Positions 43,201 through 53,103 are shown, numbered from the stretch's first letter. The stretch: 64,000 bases of DNA from Deinococcus humi (GCF_014201875.1 NZ_JACHFL010000011.1:87929-151928); one strand, 5' to 3'. The notes: generated by a model from the sequence alone, not told the origin. A program made the numbers and translations.

Positions 43201-45147
43201 GTGAGACATGCACCTCTATTTCACTCATTTCGCCTTGGCCTGACCCTGATGGCCCTCGCTGCGGGCCACTCGGCGGGGGCCACCCCGAGCATTGAAGAGT
43301 CACCCGTGTTACGCAGCGTGCGGGACGTGGCCGTGTTCGATGACGTCAGTGTAATCGAGGGCTTGGAAGACGCCCTGCAGGGGCTTGCCTCTGGATCCCG
43401 CCCTGTTGCCTCCGCGCCCCTGACACTTCAACAGGCGCTGACGAACCTCAACAGGCTGTTGGATTCGCGCGCTGGAATGACCGCGCGGGCAAAGCTCGAT
43501 GAGGTTCTCCAGGGGCGCACTGCTCTCGAGGCCAGCGAAATCGCGGCGGCTGCCGTGCTTCAGCAGCGCTCCGCTACGGCCCTACAGGCCCTGCTGTTCG
43601 CGCACCGCACCGAACCCCAACGCGCCGCACATCTCATCAACATGGCGGGCGTGGCCGACCTCCTCGGTCTCCCGAATGAAGCCCTCGCGCTCCTGACCGC
43701 CGCCGACAGGCTGGGTGGAAAGCCCAGGGCGGTCCTACTGAACAACCGGGGGCGCACGCTCCTCCTCCTGGGCCGGTATCACGATGCTGAGGTGGCGTTG
43801 CGGGAAGCGGTGAACCTCGACGCTTGGCTATCGGAAGCAAAACGCAATCTCGCCCTCGCCCTCTACGCACAGAAGAAAGCGCAGGAGGCGGTGCGCTTTA
43901 TGCGAGCAGGACAACGTCGCTCACCTGCTCTTGCGAAGGATGAGGCAGACAAACCGCTGGCCCCAGGCGTTCCGCAGAACGAGGACGACGATGCGGCCAG
44001 CGACGTCGAATACTGGGCACCATCGGCCCTGGTCTTTGATCTCTCACGTGCCAGAGACGGACGGCTCCCCGCGCTTCCATTCCCCAAAGACGTCGCTGGG
44101 CTCCCTGCCTACGCCGTGAGAATGCAGGCGCTCCGCTTGGAGTATGCGGCCAAGGTACAGGGTCAAACGGCACGGCTCAACGCCCTGGTCGAGCAGCGCG
44201 GGCGGCGGGCGGCGGGCAGTGGCGAGGCGACAGATGGGGTCGCCGCGGCCCGCGTCGCCGCCATAGCGCACACGATTGAGTTCTACCGATCAGAGCCGAC
44301 GGTGCGGGCCCTGTGGGACAGGGTGGACCGGCACGTGCACTTCATGGATCCCATCAACGAGCAGCTGAGCGACGTTCTTGGGGAGTCCACCCTGCGTGAA
44401 GGCCCCGAGGTGAGTGCGTGCGGCACCAACCGCCGCTGTCAGGAGGAGGTTCATGAGCGCCACCGCCTGGCGCGCTGCAGCGCGGTCAGAGACGCCTTCG
44501 ACAAGTGGCGTGCGGGCATGCACGAACTCGACAGTCTCACCGCCCAGGCCTTCCGGCCCACCTACCGGGTGCTGACGGGGCTCATCGGCAACGTGAGCGA
44601 CCCCACGACGTACGAACTCCTCAACCTCGAGATGCAGCGCCGCACGCTGACGGCGATTGAAACCGATCTTCTGGTTCCCGCTCAACAGGGCGCGGACCTG
44701 TGGACCGTTGTTCAGGCCAGTGCACCCTGCGGCAACATTCCAGAACTTGAACCGGAGGTCGCGGTCTCGCTTGACGAGCCTGGTCCCTGTCCGGTCCGCG
44801 ATCCGTACAAGGTTACGCTCGACTTGATCGTCGCTGAAGTCAGTTTCAACTGCGAGAAGGTCGCCGTTCAGGTGGAAGGGCCGGGATTGATTCTGATCGA
44901 CACTTTTGGAGAGGTCGAGTACGCGTTTCAGGGCAAGGTGACCGTGTTTGCCGGCGTGAAGGCCGGGCTGGAGGTGGGCACTTACAACGTTGGCCCGGGC
45001 GCGAAAGCGGGCTGTTACTTGAGCGTCGACACCTCCGGACAGATCGTGGATGTGGGGGCCAAAGCCTCCGTGTCCGACGGCGGAAAGGTGGGAGGGTACG
45101 GGCTGGAGGTGGAACAGGAATACCCCATCAGCTTCATCGTGGAGTGA
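43201..45147 (+). CDS. Exported TPR-containing protein of unknown function
   Basis: A GTG at 43201 gives a signal peptide (FRLGLTLMALAAGHSAGA) and a 648-residue product. Longer in-frame starts would place this signal inside the protein, so I choose the GTG. Residues of about 140-240 contain tetratricopeptide-like helices (AHLINMAGVADLLGLPNEALALL, VLLNNRGRTLLLLGRYHDAEVAL, AKRNLALALYAQKKAQEAVRFM). The remainder is helical, with paired cysteines (CGTNRRCQEEVHERHRLARC), and ends in a Gly/Val-rich beta region (VKAGLEVGTYNVGPGAKAG). No known family is recognised beyond the TPR. It is likely periplasmic. Confidence 0.7.
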   Translation: MRHAPLFHSFRLGLTLMALAAGHSAGATPSIEESPVLRSVRDVAVFDDVSVIEGLEDALQGLASGSRPVASAPLTLQQALTNLNRLLDSRAGMTARAKLDEVLQGRTALEASEIAAAAVLQQRSATALQALLFAHRTEPQRAAHLINMAGVADLLGLPNEALALLTAADRLGGKPRAVLLNNRGRTLLLLGRYHDAEVALREAVNLDAWLSEAKRNLALALYAQKKAQEAVRFMRAGQRRSPALAKDEADKPLAPGVPQNEDDDAASDVEYWAPSALVFDLSRARDGRLPALPFPKDVAGLPAYAVRMQALRLEYAAKVQGQTARLNALVEQRGRRAAGSGEATDGVAAARVAAIAHTIEFYRSEPTVRALWDRVDRHVHFMDPINEQLSDVLGESTLREGPEVSACGTNRRCQEEVHERHRLARCSAVRDAFDKWRAGMHELDSLTAQAFRPTYRVLTGLIGNVSDPTTYELLNLEMQRRTLTAIETDLLVPAQQGADLWTVVQASAPCGNIPELEPEVAVSLDEPGPCPVRDPYKVTLDLIVAEVSFNCEKVAVQVEGPGLILIDTFGEVEYAFQGKVTVFAGVKAGLEVGTYNVGPGAKAGCYLSVDTSGQIVDVGAKASVSDGGKVGGYGLEVEQEYPISFIVE

Positions 45148-45594
45148 CCGTTGCTCAGCGGCGAAGAAGGGACCTTCAATCCATGGCCCAGGACCACTTC
45201 TCCCACTCCTGCAGACGGTGACCCCGCAGATAGGGTTTGAACCCCTGCCGATGCCACGTTGTCCCCCGAAGTGGTCCAGCCCCAAGACGCGCGGGCCGGC
45301 GCTGGGCGGTCCTGGTGCTCCATGCCCGTGGCGTGGCCAGGCCGCACCGCATTCCCGCGTCGTCAAACACGAAGCGTGGAGATCATCTGAAGATCACCGA
45401 CCGTGCGACACCCTGACCTTCCAGGGAGACGAAGTCGCCTCGGTCCCAGGAGAAACCATGAAAACCTGCAAGGGCACCTCCCAGTCTTCACTTGGCTCAA
45501 GCGCCGCCCACGTGCGTTCAGGTCCCAAGCGCCGGGACGCCGCCACTGGCCACATGACAATGGGGCCGAATGGCCTCCTTGTCCCGACGAAAGC
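45148..45594. other. Intergenic, nothing recognised
   Basis: No gene, IS end or strong hairpin is seen in these 447 bases. Confidence 0.4.
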
Positions 45595-45789
45595 ATGACG
45601 GTGCCTGCGGTGAAAACTCTTAGCCCCCAGCGTTGGCTGGTGGTGCGTGTGTGGCTGGAGCCGGACATGGGGCTGGGCGTGTGGCGCGCGTCGGTGCGCC
45701 GCGATGACCAATATCTGTATTTCGCCTGCCCACGCGCGCTGATCACGTACCTTTCCACCGCGGTTCAGCTGCAGGACAGGACCACCTGA
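45595..45789 (+). CDS. Small hypothetical protein
   Basis: This 64-residue frame starts MTVPAVKTLSPQRWLVVRVW and has a plausible folded pattern (LEPDMGLGVWRASVRRDDQYLYF). Codon use is coding-like and the frame is closed by a stop before a non-coding stretch. No family is recognised and no strong ribosome site is seen. It could be a chance frame. Confidence 0.4.
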   Translation: MTVPAVKTLSPQRWLVVRVWLEPDMGLGVWRASVRRDDQYLYFACPRALITYLSTAVQLQDRTT

Positions 45790-46032
45790 GGCACTCAAGG
45801 GCATACGCCTGGCATAGAGGCGGCCGCCTTCTCCGCCAGCCGGAAAAGGACGGCATGTGACCTGAAGACGCCACAGAGCGCTGCGCTCATACCTCGCCCA
45901 CGCAAATACCAACTGGCTTGGTCGGCCTCCTGCACATGCTCTGCCGGAATCACTCGAAATTCACGGCTCCCTGATTGCGCTGCTTTCCGAACAGTCCAGA
46001 AAATCACCTGAGACCTTCAAAAGAGTGTATCA

Positions 46033-46803
46033 ATGTCAACCCCTGTTAAAACCCTTACACTCAGCCTTTCTGTACTGTTCCTGGCCACCATTGGCCTGTC
46101 CGCGACGGCCAATACAGTGAGCGGCCGCGTGGTCGATGAGCGCGGCAAGCCCGTGTCGGGGGTCAGGATCATCATTGCGCCTGCCATGTTCCGGGGCACC
46201 CTGTTTGCGACCAGCGACCCGAGGAGCCAGTACCAGTCCATTGAGCTCAACCCAGCCTCCAATCCCTACTGCGTGACGGCCTACAAGAAAGTGAAATACC
46301 ACGATCAGAAGGATTGCCTGCGGATAGCTGGGAATCCGGAGTCGTATCAGGATGCTTTGAACGCGAAAGCTGGCGTGATACGGAACTTTATTTGAAAGAT
46401 TCGCGGCGAATCGGATATGCCCTCGTCCGATTACGGGGGCGACACCTGGGGCGGGAACCTCAGCTTCGAGCGTCTCTTCACCGAAGAAGCTCAGGTGGTC
46501 GACCTTGACGCAACGATGGAGGTGACCCTTGTCCCGGAGGGCCCGCTGATTGACGGCAGCAAGGGCTCTACCACCACGCGCACCACTCAGGTGACCAGGG
46601 GGCTCAGTGACATTCCGGTGGGGTACTACAAGGTCTCCGCCGCCCTGAAATACGCGAACGGGACGAAGACACCGCTGCGGGTGTGTCAGACCAATACTGA
46701 GCAGGCGTTGGGAAGCACGACTATGATGCTCTTCCGTGAATTTGACACCTGTGGGCACAGCGGCACTCTGCGTCAAACCCCGATCTGGCTCCTCAAACCT
46801 TGA
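46033..46803 (+). pseudogene. Exported carboxypeptidase-regulatory-like protein, nonsense-broken
   Basis: The gene has a signal peptide (LTLSLSVLFLATIGLSATA) and the regulatory-like domain start NTVSGRVVDERGKPVSGVRI, then VKYHDQKDCLRIAGNPES. It reaches RNFI and a TGA at 46393-46395. The same frame then continues without shift: KIRGESD, DTWGGNLSFERLF, VTLVPEGPLIDGSKG, TPLRVCQTN, SSCGHY-like FDTCGHSGTL. The paralogues at 51361 and 41615 have Trp at this place (NFRWKMTG, NFEWKLTG), so a TGG-to-TGA change explains the stop. The intact length would be 256 residues. It is either a pseudogene, a UGA read-through, or two fragments. It has a signal peptide rather than a lipobox. Confidence 0.75.
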
Positions 46804-47309
46804 GCGGTCCACAGTTGCAGCGTCCGGTGCTTCACGACAGCGTGACCATTTGCCAACGGCGGGCCCACTGATTACTGTGCCAGGCGCCTGTCCTCGCCGC
46901 CCCCTCCCGTGTTAATCACATGCAAGGACCCTGCACCGCGTCTGGTCGTCGGCCTGCTGAGCTCAAAAGCCCTGTCTCACGCTCAGGCCAGCAGAGCACC
47001 ACCAGATTGTTCGTCGCCTCACGCCTCTGAGGCGATTTGGTGTCAAGCGCTCCACTCCATCAGCATCCACACGCGCCCGAAGAGGCGTGGTGGACGGATG
47101 GACTGGGAGGGAATGGTGCGTGAGGCGCTGCTGGGTGTTGAGGGCTGCTGCATCACAAGGACGCACGCCTCCTCGGAGGCCACGTCAGCAGCCAATAGCG
47201 GCCCACTTGAGTGGACCCACGGGATCACCCACGCCTCCCGCCTCGAGAGCAAGTGACATCAAAGCGGCACGTTGCCAGGCCTGCGAGCGTGAACGCTCGG
47301 CGGTTAGTT
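46804..47309. other. Intergenic, nothing recognised
   Basis: This stretch of about 500 bases has no convincing gene or element on either strand. Confidence 0.4.
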
Positions 47310-47660
47310 CTCGAAGTCAAACAGGGCGAGCAGTGCCTCGTACGCCGTCACAACCTCTCAAGCCGGCCATGCTCGTAGAGTCCCCGCGCACATCCATCTC
47401 TATACCTTTGGCAGGTGGCAACTCGCTGTGGCCCATCATGAGATCCGGTTGCCAAGCCGTGTGGCGTGTCCGAAGCGCCTGTGCAAAGTTGGTTCTGATG
47501 AGTTTGGTCACAGTGACGTAGCGAGTTTGGCACGGCTCGTTGGGTTTTCAAGCGCCAGATAGGGAATCAGGGCGCTCGCCTCGCGGTCGAGCAGCAGGTC
47601 ACTGCCCTGAGTGCAGACGAGTCGGGGCATGCTGCAGTGCTCGGCGTGCCAGAAGACATA
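47310..47660 (-). pseudogene. Relic of a BTAD-type regulator N-terminus
   Basis: The minus strand encodes LLLDREASALIPYLALENPT and SRAKLATSL. In a second frame it continues RTNFAQALRTRHTAWQPDLM and GHSELPPAKGIEMDV. These line up in order with LLERKPSALLAYLALEGPT, SRAKLAALLWP and RNSLSQTLRKLRLACSSDLM, GRGELRLADGVRVDA of the regulator encoded at 55352-58681. It is therefore the decayed winged-helix part of a third regulator of that family. The rest is gone. Confidence 0.65.
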
Positions 47661-47676
47661 GGTGACAGTCTGAGTT

Positions 47677-48225
47677 CTAACGTGAACCGCGCAGCTCCTG
47701 CAGACCGGCAGCGAACGTGGCCCCCCAGACCAGACACAGCCCCGCAATGGGAAAGCTGGGCACGTAGCCGTTCATCACGAACGCCAGGGCAGCCGTTAAG
47801 GGTATACTGCCCGCCAAGCCCACACGCCACCAGGGCGCGCCCCGTGGGGCCACCCCAAGCACCGTCGATCCCACCAGGGCGGTAGAACCGCCCAAAATGT
47901 CGCACAGGAAGCCCAGCCGCCACAGCTGCACGCTTCGGCTTTCCCCAATCCAATAATCACCAATCAGTCCGAGGCCACTCAGGCCCAACCCGGCCAGGGT
48001 CAGGGCCACAGCAGAGCGCCCCCATCGACTGTAGCGGGCGCCAAGGGTCCTACTCCATATCGTGACGCCTGCCAGCACCAGCAGAAGCGGAATGAGAAGG
48101 GGGCGGCCGTAGACGGCATTGACCTGGTACGGGGCATGGGCGAGGAGGCCGGCCATGACAACACCTCCCGCCGCACCCAGAAGCCCGGTCCATAGTCCGC
48201 GTTCTGTTGTCTTGACCGCCGTCAA
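47677..48225 (-). CDS. Small multi-span membrane protein
   Basis: This 182-residue protein is almost entirely hydrophobic helices (GLLGAAGGVVMAGLLAHAP, LLIPLLLVLAGVTIWS, SAVALTLAGLGLSGLGLIGDYW, FPIAGLCLVWGATFAAGL), about five or six spans. The start appears to be a TTG, as no suitable ATG is near. Function and family are not recognised. Confidence 0.6.
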   Translation of the reverse strand: MTAVKTTERGLWTGLLGAAGGVVMAGLLAHAPYQVNAVYGRPLLIPLLLVLAGVTIWSRTLGARYSRWGRSAVALTLAGLGLSGLGLIGDYWIGESRSVQLWRLGFLCDILGGSTALVGSTVLGVAPRGAPWWRVGLAGSIPLTAALAFVMNGYVPSFPIAGLCLVWGATFAAGLQELRGSR

Positions 48226-48248
48226 CTCGGCGTGTGGCTGCTGCGGAG

Positions 48249-49046
48249 TTATGATCCACCCATCGCCAGTACAAACGTCCGGACTGTCAGCGCTGCGCTG
48301 CCCTTCCGGACTGTATGGCTGACGGTCCGGCCAACCCCAGTCAGGGTGCCCGACTCAAAGCCCAGGCCACTGAGTTCAGCGGCCGTTCCAGCGGGCAGCG
48401 TGAAGGCACCATCGTCCTTGGTCAAGCAGGAGAACATGGCGTCGGAGTCATCTGCAATCCCGGTCAGAAGGACAGTGGCGTTCGGGTCTTTGGTGGGATT
48501 CGACCAGCTGAAGGTTGCCTTCAATGTGAAGCTCTCGCCGGCGGCCGGGGTGGTTAGGCGCGGCGGGTCCGAGACCGGCACAGGAACACCGCTGAATGCT
48601 GGGAAGCCCCCCGCAGCTCCTGGGATATTCAAGACCAATCCGACCGGCGGTGCGGCCAGTGATTGGACCGAGGAGCGGTAGGCGTAGTGTGGCGGCGCCC
48701 CTGTACGGATGAGCTGGGCGTAAGGGGTCTGGGCCGTCCGCAACTCCAGGGGAGTACCGGCGTCAAGGGGGACCGGCGTGGTGGAAGATGCGTTAGGGAG
48801 TCCCAGCGGGCCACTGCCGTCTCTCACCACGCTGCACACGTCTTGCGTGGTGGACGTGGCCAGTGTTGCGGTTCCCCTGAAGAACGAGGCCACGACGCTC
48901 GTCGTCACGTGCGGCGTCGTGCCGGGCATGGCGATTTCTGTGCGGGACAGAAAGACGTCGCCGACCATCGTGGTCGGTTGAGGCGGGCTGCCCTGCGCGA
49001 GAACGATCCCACTCAAGAGTGCTGTCATCCAGAAAACGTGTTTCAT
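48249..49046 (-). CDS. Exported protein of unknown function
   Basis: This 265-residue protein has a signal peptide MKHVFWMTALLSGIVLAQG. It starts at the ATG at 49046, which follows GGAG; a longer start would hide the signal. The rest is beta-rich and Thr/Ser/Pro-rich with two or three cysteines. It is followed on the same strand by the membrane protein gene 24 bases on, so the two may be co-transcribed. No family is recognised. Confidence 0.65.
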   Translation of the reverse strand: MKHVFWMTALLSGIVLAQGSPPQPTTMVGDVFLSRTEIAMPGTTPHVTTSVVASFFRGTATLATSTTQDVCSVVRDGSGPLGLPNASSTTPVPLDAGTPLELRTAQTPYAQLIRTGAPPHYAYRSSVQSLAAPPVGLVLNIPGAAGGFPAFSGVPVPVSDPPRLTTPAAGESFTLKATFSWSNPTKDPNATVLLTGIADDSDAMFSCLTKDDGAFTLPAGTAAELSGLGFESGTLTGVGRTVSHTVRKGSAALTVRTFVLAMGGS

Positions 49047-49189
49047 CAAGGCTCCATCTCTGTGGTTGGAATGGACTGAGGGCACACCGAAGTGGTCGGA
49101 TCAGGAGGCGGTGCGGCAGGACTAGGACCCGCCAGACCCGCCAGCGTAGAGACGTGCTACCTCAGGAGCTTGGTGGGCCCCGCTGCGCC

Positions 49190-50224
49190 TCACCGGGCTG
49201 CTTTGACGTCGAAGGCGACTGTCCGCGACTCACCTTCACTGAGGCTGAGGGCGGTTCCAGTCACTGTTGCCGGCAGGAGAAAATACACCCGGAACCTCGC
49301 TTCTTCTCCCGGTTTTAGGGTACCGTTGGCCGTTTCATCCCGGGAGACTTTCAGCAGGTAATCGTCGTAGAGCTGGACCTCGCCGTCGGTGTCACGCAGC
49401 TGCACCTTGAAGGTATTGAAAGCCCAGTCGGCGGCCTCAGCTGTTTTCGCCGTGCCATTCCGGATGCTAAGGGTCGCTATCAGGTACCGTTGGCCACTGG
49501 GCGGGACCTGGCCGTTCACGGCCGCCTGAGACAGCGTAAGCGAGTCCAGCCTCACATCGAACTTCCCAAGCGGAGCGTAGGTGCCAGGCGGTACCGTCTG
49601 AACCTCACGGGCGGTCGTCAACGAAGGGTCGGCCGGATCGGCGAACTCGGCGGCAAGGCCCTTCGCTTTTCCGCGCAGGTCATACCGCTGGACTGGGAAG
49701 TCGTCTCCGGCGCTCACGATGAGCTTCGGGATGGGACCGGCCGCCGGAACGGCCATCACCGCGTACACATTAATTTTTTGAGCCGGCTTCAAGGTCATGT
49801 CGAGCTGCTCGGACGTCCCGTCCCGCCCAACGTAATTGTCATGCTCATGGTTGATGTCCCGGGCATCCACGGCGGTGAACTTCAGGGTGTTCCAGGAGAT
49901 GTCCTTCGACTCCTTCTGGGGATTCTGCAGCGTGTAGCGTAGGATCAGGAGTTTCTCGCCAGCTTTTGGCACGTAGACGTTCGTGCCTACAGTGACTCTG
50001 GCCAGGGTGAACTCCGCGCTATTGAGCGTGAAGTTGATGGCTGAGCGTCCCTTGCCCAGCGTGACCGTTTTGCCCAGTGTCCCCACACCACCTGCCAGTT
50101 GCGTGGTGCCCTGAACGACGGGCGTCATGGGCTTGGAAGTCGAGGGCGTTGCCTCTGCGAGGGAGAGAATTGTGGACAGAGTCAGCGCGGCGCTCAAGCT
50201 AACAACGCGATGGAATGAATTCAT
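49190..50224 (-). CDS. Exported protein with two DUF4352-like domains
   Basis: This 344-residue secreted protein starts MNSFHRVVSLSAALTLSTIL behind a GGAGG site. Two similar immunoglobulin-like halves follow: FTLNSAEFTLARVTVG ... LLILRYTLQNPQKESKDISW ... KINVYAVMAVPA, and VRLDSLTLSQAAV ... YLIATLSIRNGTAKTAEAADW ... EARFRVYFLLPA. This is the pattern of DUF4352/telomeric-repeat-factor-like extracellular domains. The role is unknown. It belongs to the leftward group of exported proteins in this section. Confidence 0.72.
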   Translation of the reverse strand: MNSFHRVVSLSAALTLSTILSLAEATPSTSKPMTPVVQGTTQLAGGVGTLGKTVTLGKGRSAINFTLNSAEFTLARVTVGTNVYVPKAGEKLLILRYTLQNPQKESKDISWNTLKFTAVDARDINHEHDNYVGRDGTSEQLDMTLKPAQKINVYAVMAVPAAGPIPKLIVSAGDDFPVQRYDLRGKAKGLAAEFADPADPSLTTAREVQTVPPGTYAPLGKFDVRLDSLTLSQAAVNGQVPPSGQRYLIATLSIRNGTAKTAEAADWAFNTFKVQLRDTDGEVQLYDDYLLKVSRDETANGTLKPGEEARFRVYFLLPATVTGTALSLSEGESRTVAFDVKAAR

Positions 50225-51360
50225 ACATCCTCCAAGGGTGGGGCCACAGCCTGTCGTAGCTGTGGATTCGTGCTGCTGTCACGAACCTTGCAAAATGCAG
50301 GATGAATTCAGGATGAATGCTGCCTGTCTTGTGATGGCCGTAACGCAAGGCACGTGTATTTGGCGGTCCTGACTGCGTTCCACACAGCGTTCAGTGCCAG
50401 CGGAGTGGGCTCAGGCCGAACGAACGGCCTCTGGGCTGTGATCAGCTAGGCTTGAGTTCGGCCTCGGTGCTCTGGTGGCTCACCCTTCACCGTCAGGGGG
50501 TGATACCGCAGAACCCCAGTGCAACCCTGGTGAGGGTTACACGTTCACGTGGTGGACGCCATGTCTGCCGCCCTGAAGGGGATGGCCCTAAAAACATCGA
50601 CCGAGTGAGGGAAGCGTGTCTGAGAGGAAGCGCATGACCGGAGGGAGGTATCACTTGAATCACCGAGTGAGCTTGGATGGGCTTCTTGTATTTCGTGCTC
50701 CTGGCGCCTGGGCTGGGCTGGGAGCGGGATGGGCTGGCTGATGACGGTCTAGGCTCCGACCATCAAGAGGATGGACCGCTGCTGGAGGCGCGCAGAATGG
50801 CCACGACGATACGGTCGGGGAAGATGATCAAGACCGATGAGGCCAGGTGCCGCCGGACTGCAGGTGGGGCGGTGGTGCATTCAGGGCTCGCAGATCTTGC
50901 ACGTCGCAATGATCAGTGGAGGTGATCATGGTGATGGGTGACAGTATGGATAACCGCCTGCGGCAATGGAATCACACGCGCCGCATACTCTTGGGCACCA
51001 TAGGTCAGACACCGTCGAACCAGGGCGAACTCATTCGAGGCAGGGAGGCGGAGCGCCAGCGGGCGCGCGCAGAACAGCAAGTTTTCCGATGTCGTGCAAC
51101 ATCCCGGTGGCGTAGATCCCTAGAGCCTATGGAGAGCGAGAGGGTGCTAAGGGCCGTAAGCCGGGCCACACGGAGGGCGTGTCGGGTGGCCCGGCTTACG
51201 GCCTGGTTTTGGATCACGTAAGGTGCTCGCTGGTCTTGGCGATTGGAGTAGGTGCAGATGAGTGCCACGTGTTGACCAGGGCGCCCCCTCCAGCACAAGT
51301 TGGGGGCGGCCCGGCTGAAGCGTGGTTTCTGTGAGCTGGAGGTGCACCCCGGAGGTCGGG
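50225..51360. other. Long gene-poor stretch with one large inverted repeat
   Basis: No convincing gene is seen over 1.1 kb. The only structure found is the 18-bp perfect inverted repeat at 51152-51203. Confidence 0.45.
51152..51203 (+). terminator. Perfect 18-bp inverted repeat, terminator-like
   Basis: GGCCGTAAGCCGGGCCAC (51152-51169) is exactly complementary to 51186-51203, with a 16-base loop that can itself pair (ACACG with CGTGT). TGGTTTT follows on the plus strand. It lies 158 bases beyond the stop of the lipoprotein gene at 51361. It could be a terminator or a protein-binding site. Confidence 0.55.
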
Positions 51361-52173
51361 TCACCGGGAGAGGGCGAGAGGGGTGGAATGGTACGTGGCG
51401 TAATGCCCGCAACTGGACAGACCGTCAAACAGGATCGTGATTGTGGTGTTGAACGGCACGGTCTGCACGTCGTTGTCCGCCATAATTTTGAGTGGCGTCC
51501 TCGTCCCATCAGCATTCACGACCACCGCGGAGATGTCGTAACGCCCGACGGCGACGTCCTTGACCCCCTGGCCCGCCTTGACGGTGCGCGTCAGTCGCTG
51601 CCCGGAACTGCCGTCAATCAGCGGCCCATTGGGCACCAGCGTCACCTCGATGGTCTCGTCGCCACGGACCATGTCGGCATCTTCCGTCGAGGGGTCCTGG
51701 TAGAACCGGAGGTCGCCGCCCCAGGTGAGATTGTCGTAGCCACCTTCGGCAGGGCCGGTCATCTTCCAGCGGAAGTTGCGCACGGCACCGTCCCGGGGAT
51801 TGAAGACGTCAAAATCGGCCAGGGTTTCACCACCCATCCGCACGCAGGTCTTTTCACCGTGATAGTCCACGAGCTTGTACGCCTGCGCCTCGTAGGGGGC
51901 CACCGCGAGATTGAGTTCGGGGGACTTGTAGTATCCCTGGGCATCCGTGCGCGCCTTGATCAGGCCCTGGTAGGACGCCGGTTGAATCCACACTTCGGCA
52001 TCTGTCACCGGTTTGCCCGTTGCATCCAGAATCCGTCCACTGACCGTCCCTGCCGCCGGACTGACGGGTCCTGGGTCCTGGCCGGGAATGGGTTGCGGAT
52101 TGGTGATCGATCCCGCTCCCCCGCACGCGGAAAGAACGAATGCCATGCTCAAGGGAATAATGAATTTGTGCAT
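51361..52173 (-). CDS. Lipoprotein with carboxypeptidase-regulatory-like domain
   Basis: This 270-residue lipoprotein starts at the ATG at 52173, behind AAGGAG, with lipobox LSAC (Cys17). It has GTVSGRILDATGKPVTDAEVW, GYYKSPELNL, YHGEKTCVRMGG, NFRWKMTG, DNLTWGGDLRFYQ and VTLVPNGPLIDGSSG. It is the intact paralogue of the broken gene at 46033 and more distantly of the gene at 41615. It is surface anchored; the function is unknown. Confidence 0.8.
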   Translation of the reverse strand: MHKFIIPLSMAFVLSACGGAGSITNPQPIPGQDPGPVSPAAGTVSGRILDATGKPVTDAEVWIQPASYQGLIKARTDAQGYYKSPELNLAVAPYEAQAYKLVDYHGEKTCVRMGGETLADFDVFNPRDGAVRNFRWKMTGPAEGGYDNLTWGGDLRFYQDPSTEDADMVRGDETIEVTLVPNGPLIDGSSGQRLTRTVKAGQGVKDVAVGRYDISAVVVNADGTRTPLKIMADNDVQTVPFNTTITILFDGLSSCGHYATYHSTPLALSR

Positions 52174-52807
52174 TGTGTGCTCCTTTGCCGTTCCGGATCG
52201 TGTTGCCGTCCTGAGGCGCGTTGACTCTGGCAGGTGGGGAATGAATTGCGGATGAAGGCCTGTCACCAGCCTGCGTACCTGAACGGTTGGTCCGGGCGGA
52301 GGCCTGAGAAGCTGGAGTGGTCTTTTCCGAGTGTCAGAGATGCCCATGGCTGCTCCCGCGGCAAGGACGCCAGCAGGTGTGCTCGTGGCGCAGGAAGTGC
52401 GTGAGGCCGCTGTGGAGTTGAATATGAGCCCCGCGTGCCAGAGCTGAACACGGTCTCTGCACCGGACAGGTCGGCTGCCCTTGAGAGTTCTGGGGAAGTG
52501 CTGACCTGGGCTTCCTAAACCTGCTTCGAGATGGGTTCAGACCCGTCACGCGCTGTGCCGGGGATCAACAAGTCAGGTGGTATAAAGGAGCGTCGGGTGC
52601 TCTAGCAAAGCTCTCAATCTCTAGAGGCAGCTCCACAAGCGAGGACGCTCAGGGTGCTGACGGAGAAGTGCGCACCCAGGATCGCTCAGCCTCGCTTGGC
52701 CTTGAACTTCGATCAGCTCTTCTACGAGGAGCACGCTCACCGGCTGGACCAGCGTCTGGTGAGGGAGAGCGAAGCACGCCTCAGAGCAGTGGACCCACTG
52801 AAAGTGT
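52174..52807. other. Gene-poor stretch
   Basis: No supported gene is seen. It lies between the lipoprotein promoter and IS debris. Confidence 0.4.
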
Positions 52808-52890
52808 CATGAATAAGATCAAGCAGATTGAGCGTCAGATGTAGGGGCGTGGGTCATTTCAAATCCTTCATCAACACGTTTTGCTCACGA
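52808..52890 (+). mobile_element. Possible ISL3-like transposase C-terminal remnant
   Basis: The frame from 52809 reads MNKIKQIERQM, a TAG, then GRGSFQILHQHVLL. ISL3-type transposases often end with a similar IK-x-IKRQMYGR-x-x-F-x-LLR string. If so, the TAG replaces Tyr. The match is short, so confidence is low. Confidence 0.35.
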
Positions 52891-52990
52891 GGTAACCCGC
52901 TGCACGTATCAGTGGAAGAACCGCAAAATCGGGGCATGCCTAAACCGCCACTATCAAATCCGGACCAGCGTGTCTACATTGATCAGTGGG

Positions 52991-53103
52991 AAAAATCGGA
53001 AACAAGCGTTCCAGATGTGGTCAATGGTCACTGCAGTGATCGCCTCAGGTTCAGGCCACCCCTATCCTCAGACTGCCATGACGGCAGTTCAGGCAACACA
53101 ACC
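52991..53103 (+). mobile_element. IS6-family remnant, right end only
   Basis: The sequence from ggaaacaagcgttccagatg to the terminal CAGGCAACACAACC matches the last 110 bases of the copy at 36126-36930. It ends 31 bases from the stop of the truncated BTAD regulator gene. Confidence 0.75.

Noticed and set aside
44290..45366. 358-codon minus-strand frame opposite the TPR protein
   Set aside because: The plus strand has the signal peptide and TPR motifs; the minus frame has no recognisable domain.
46909..47256. Plus-strand frame of 115 codons after the broken exported protein
   Set aside because: No domain or ribosome site; part of it is antisense to the BTAD relic region.
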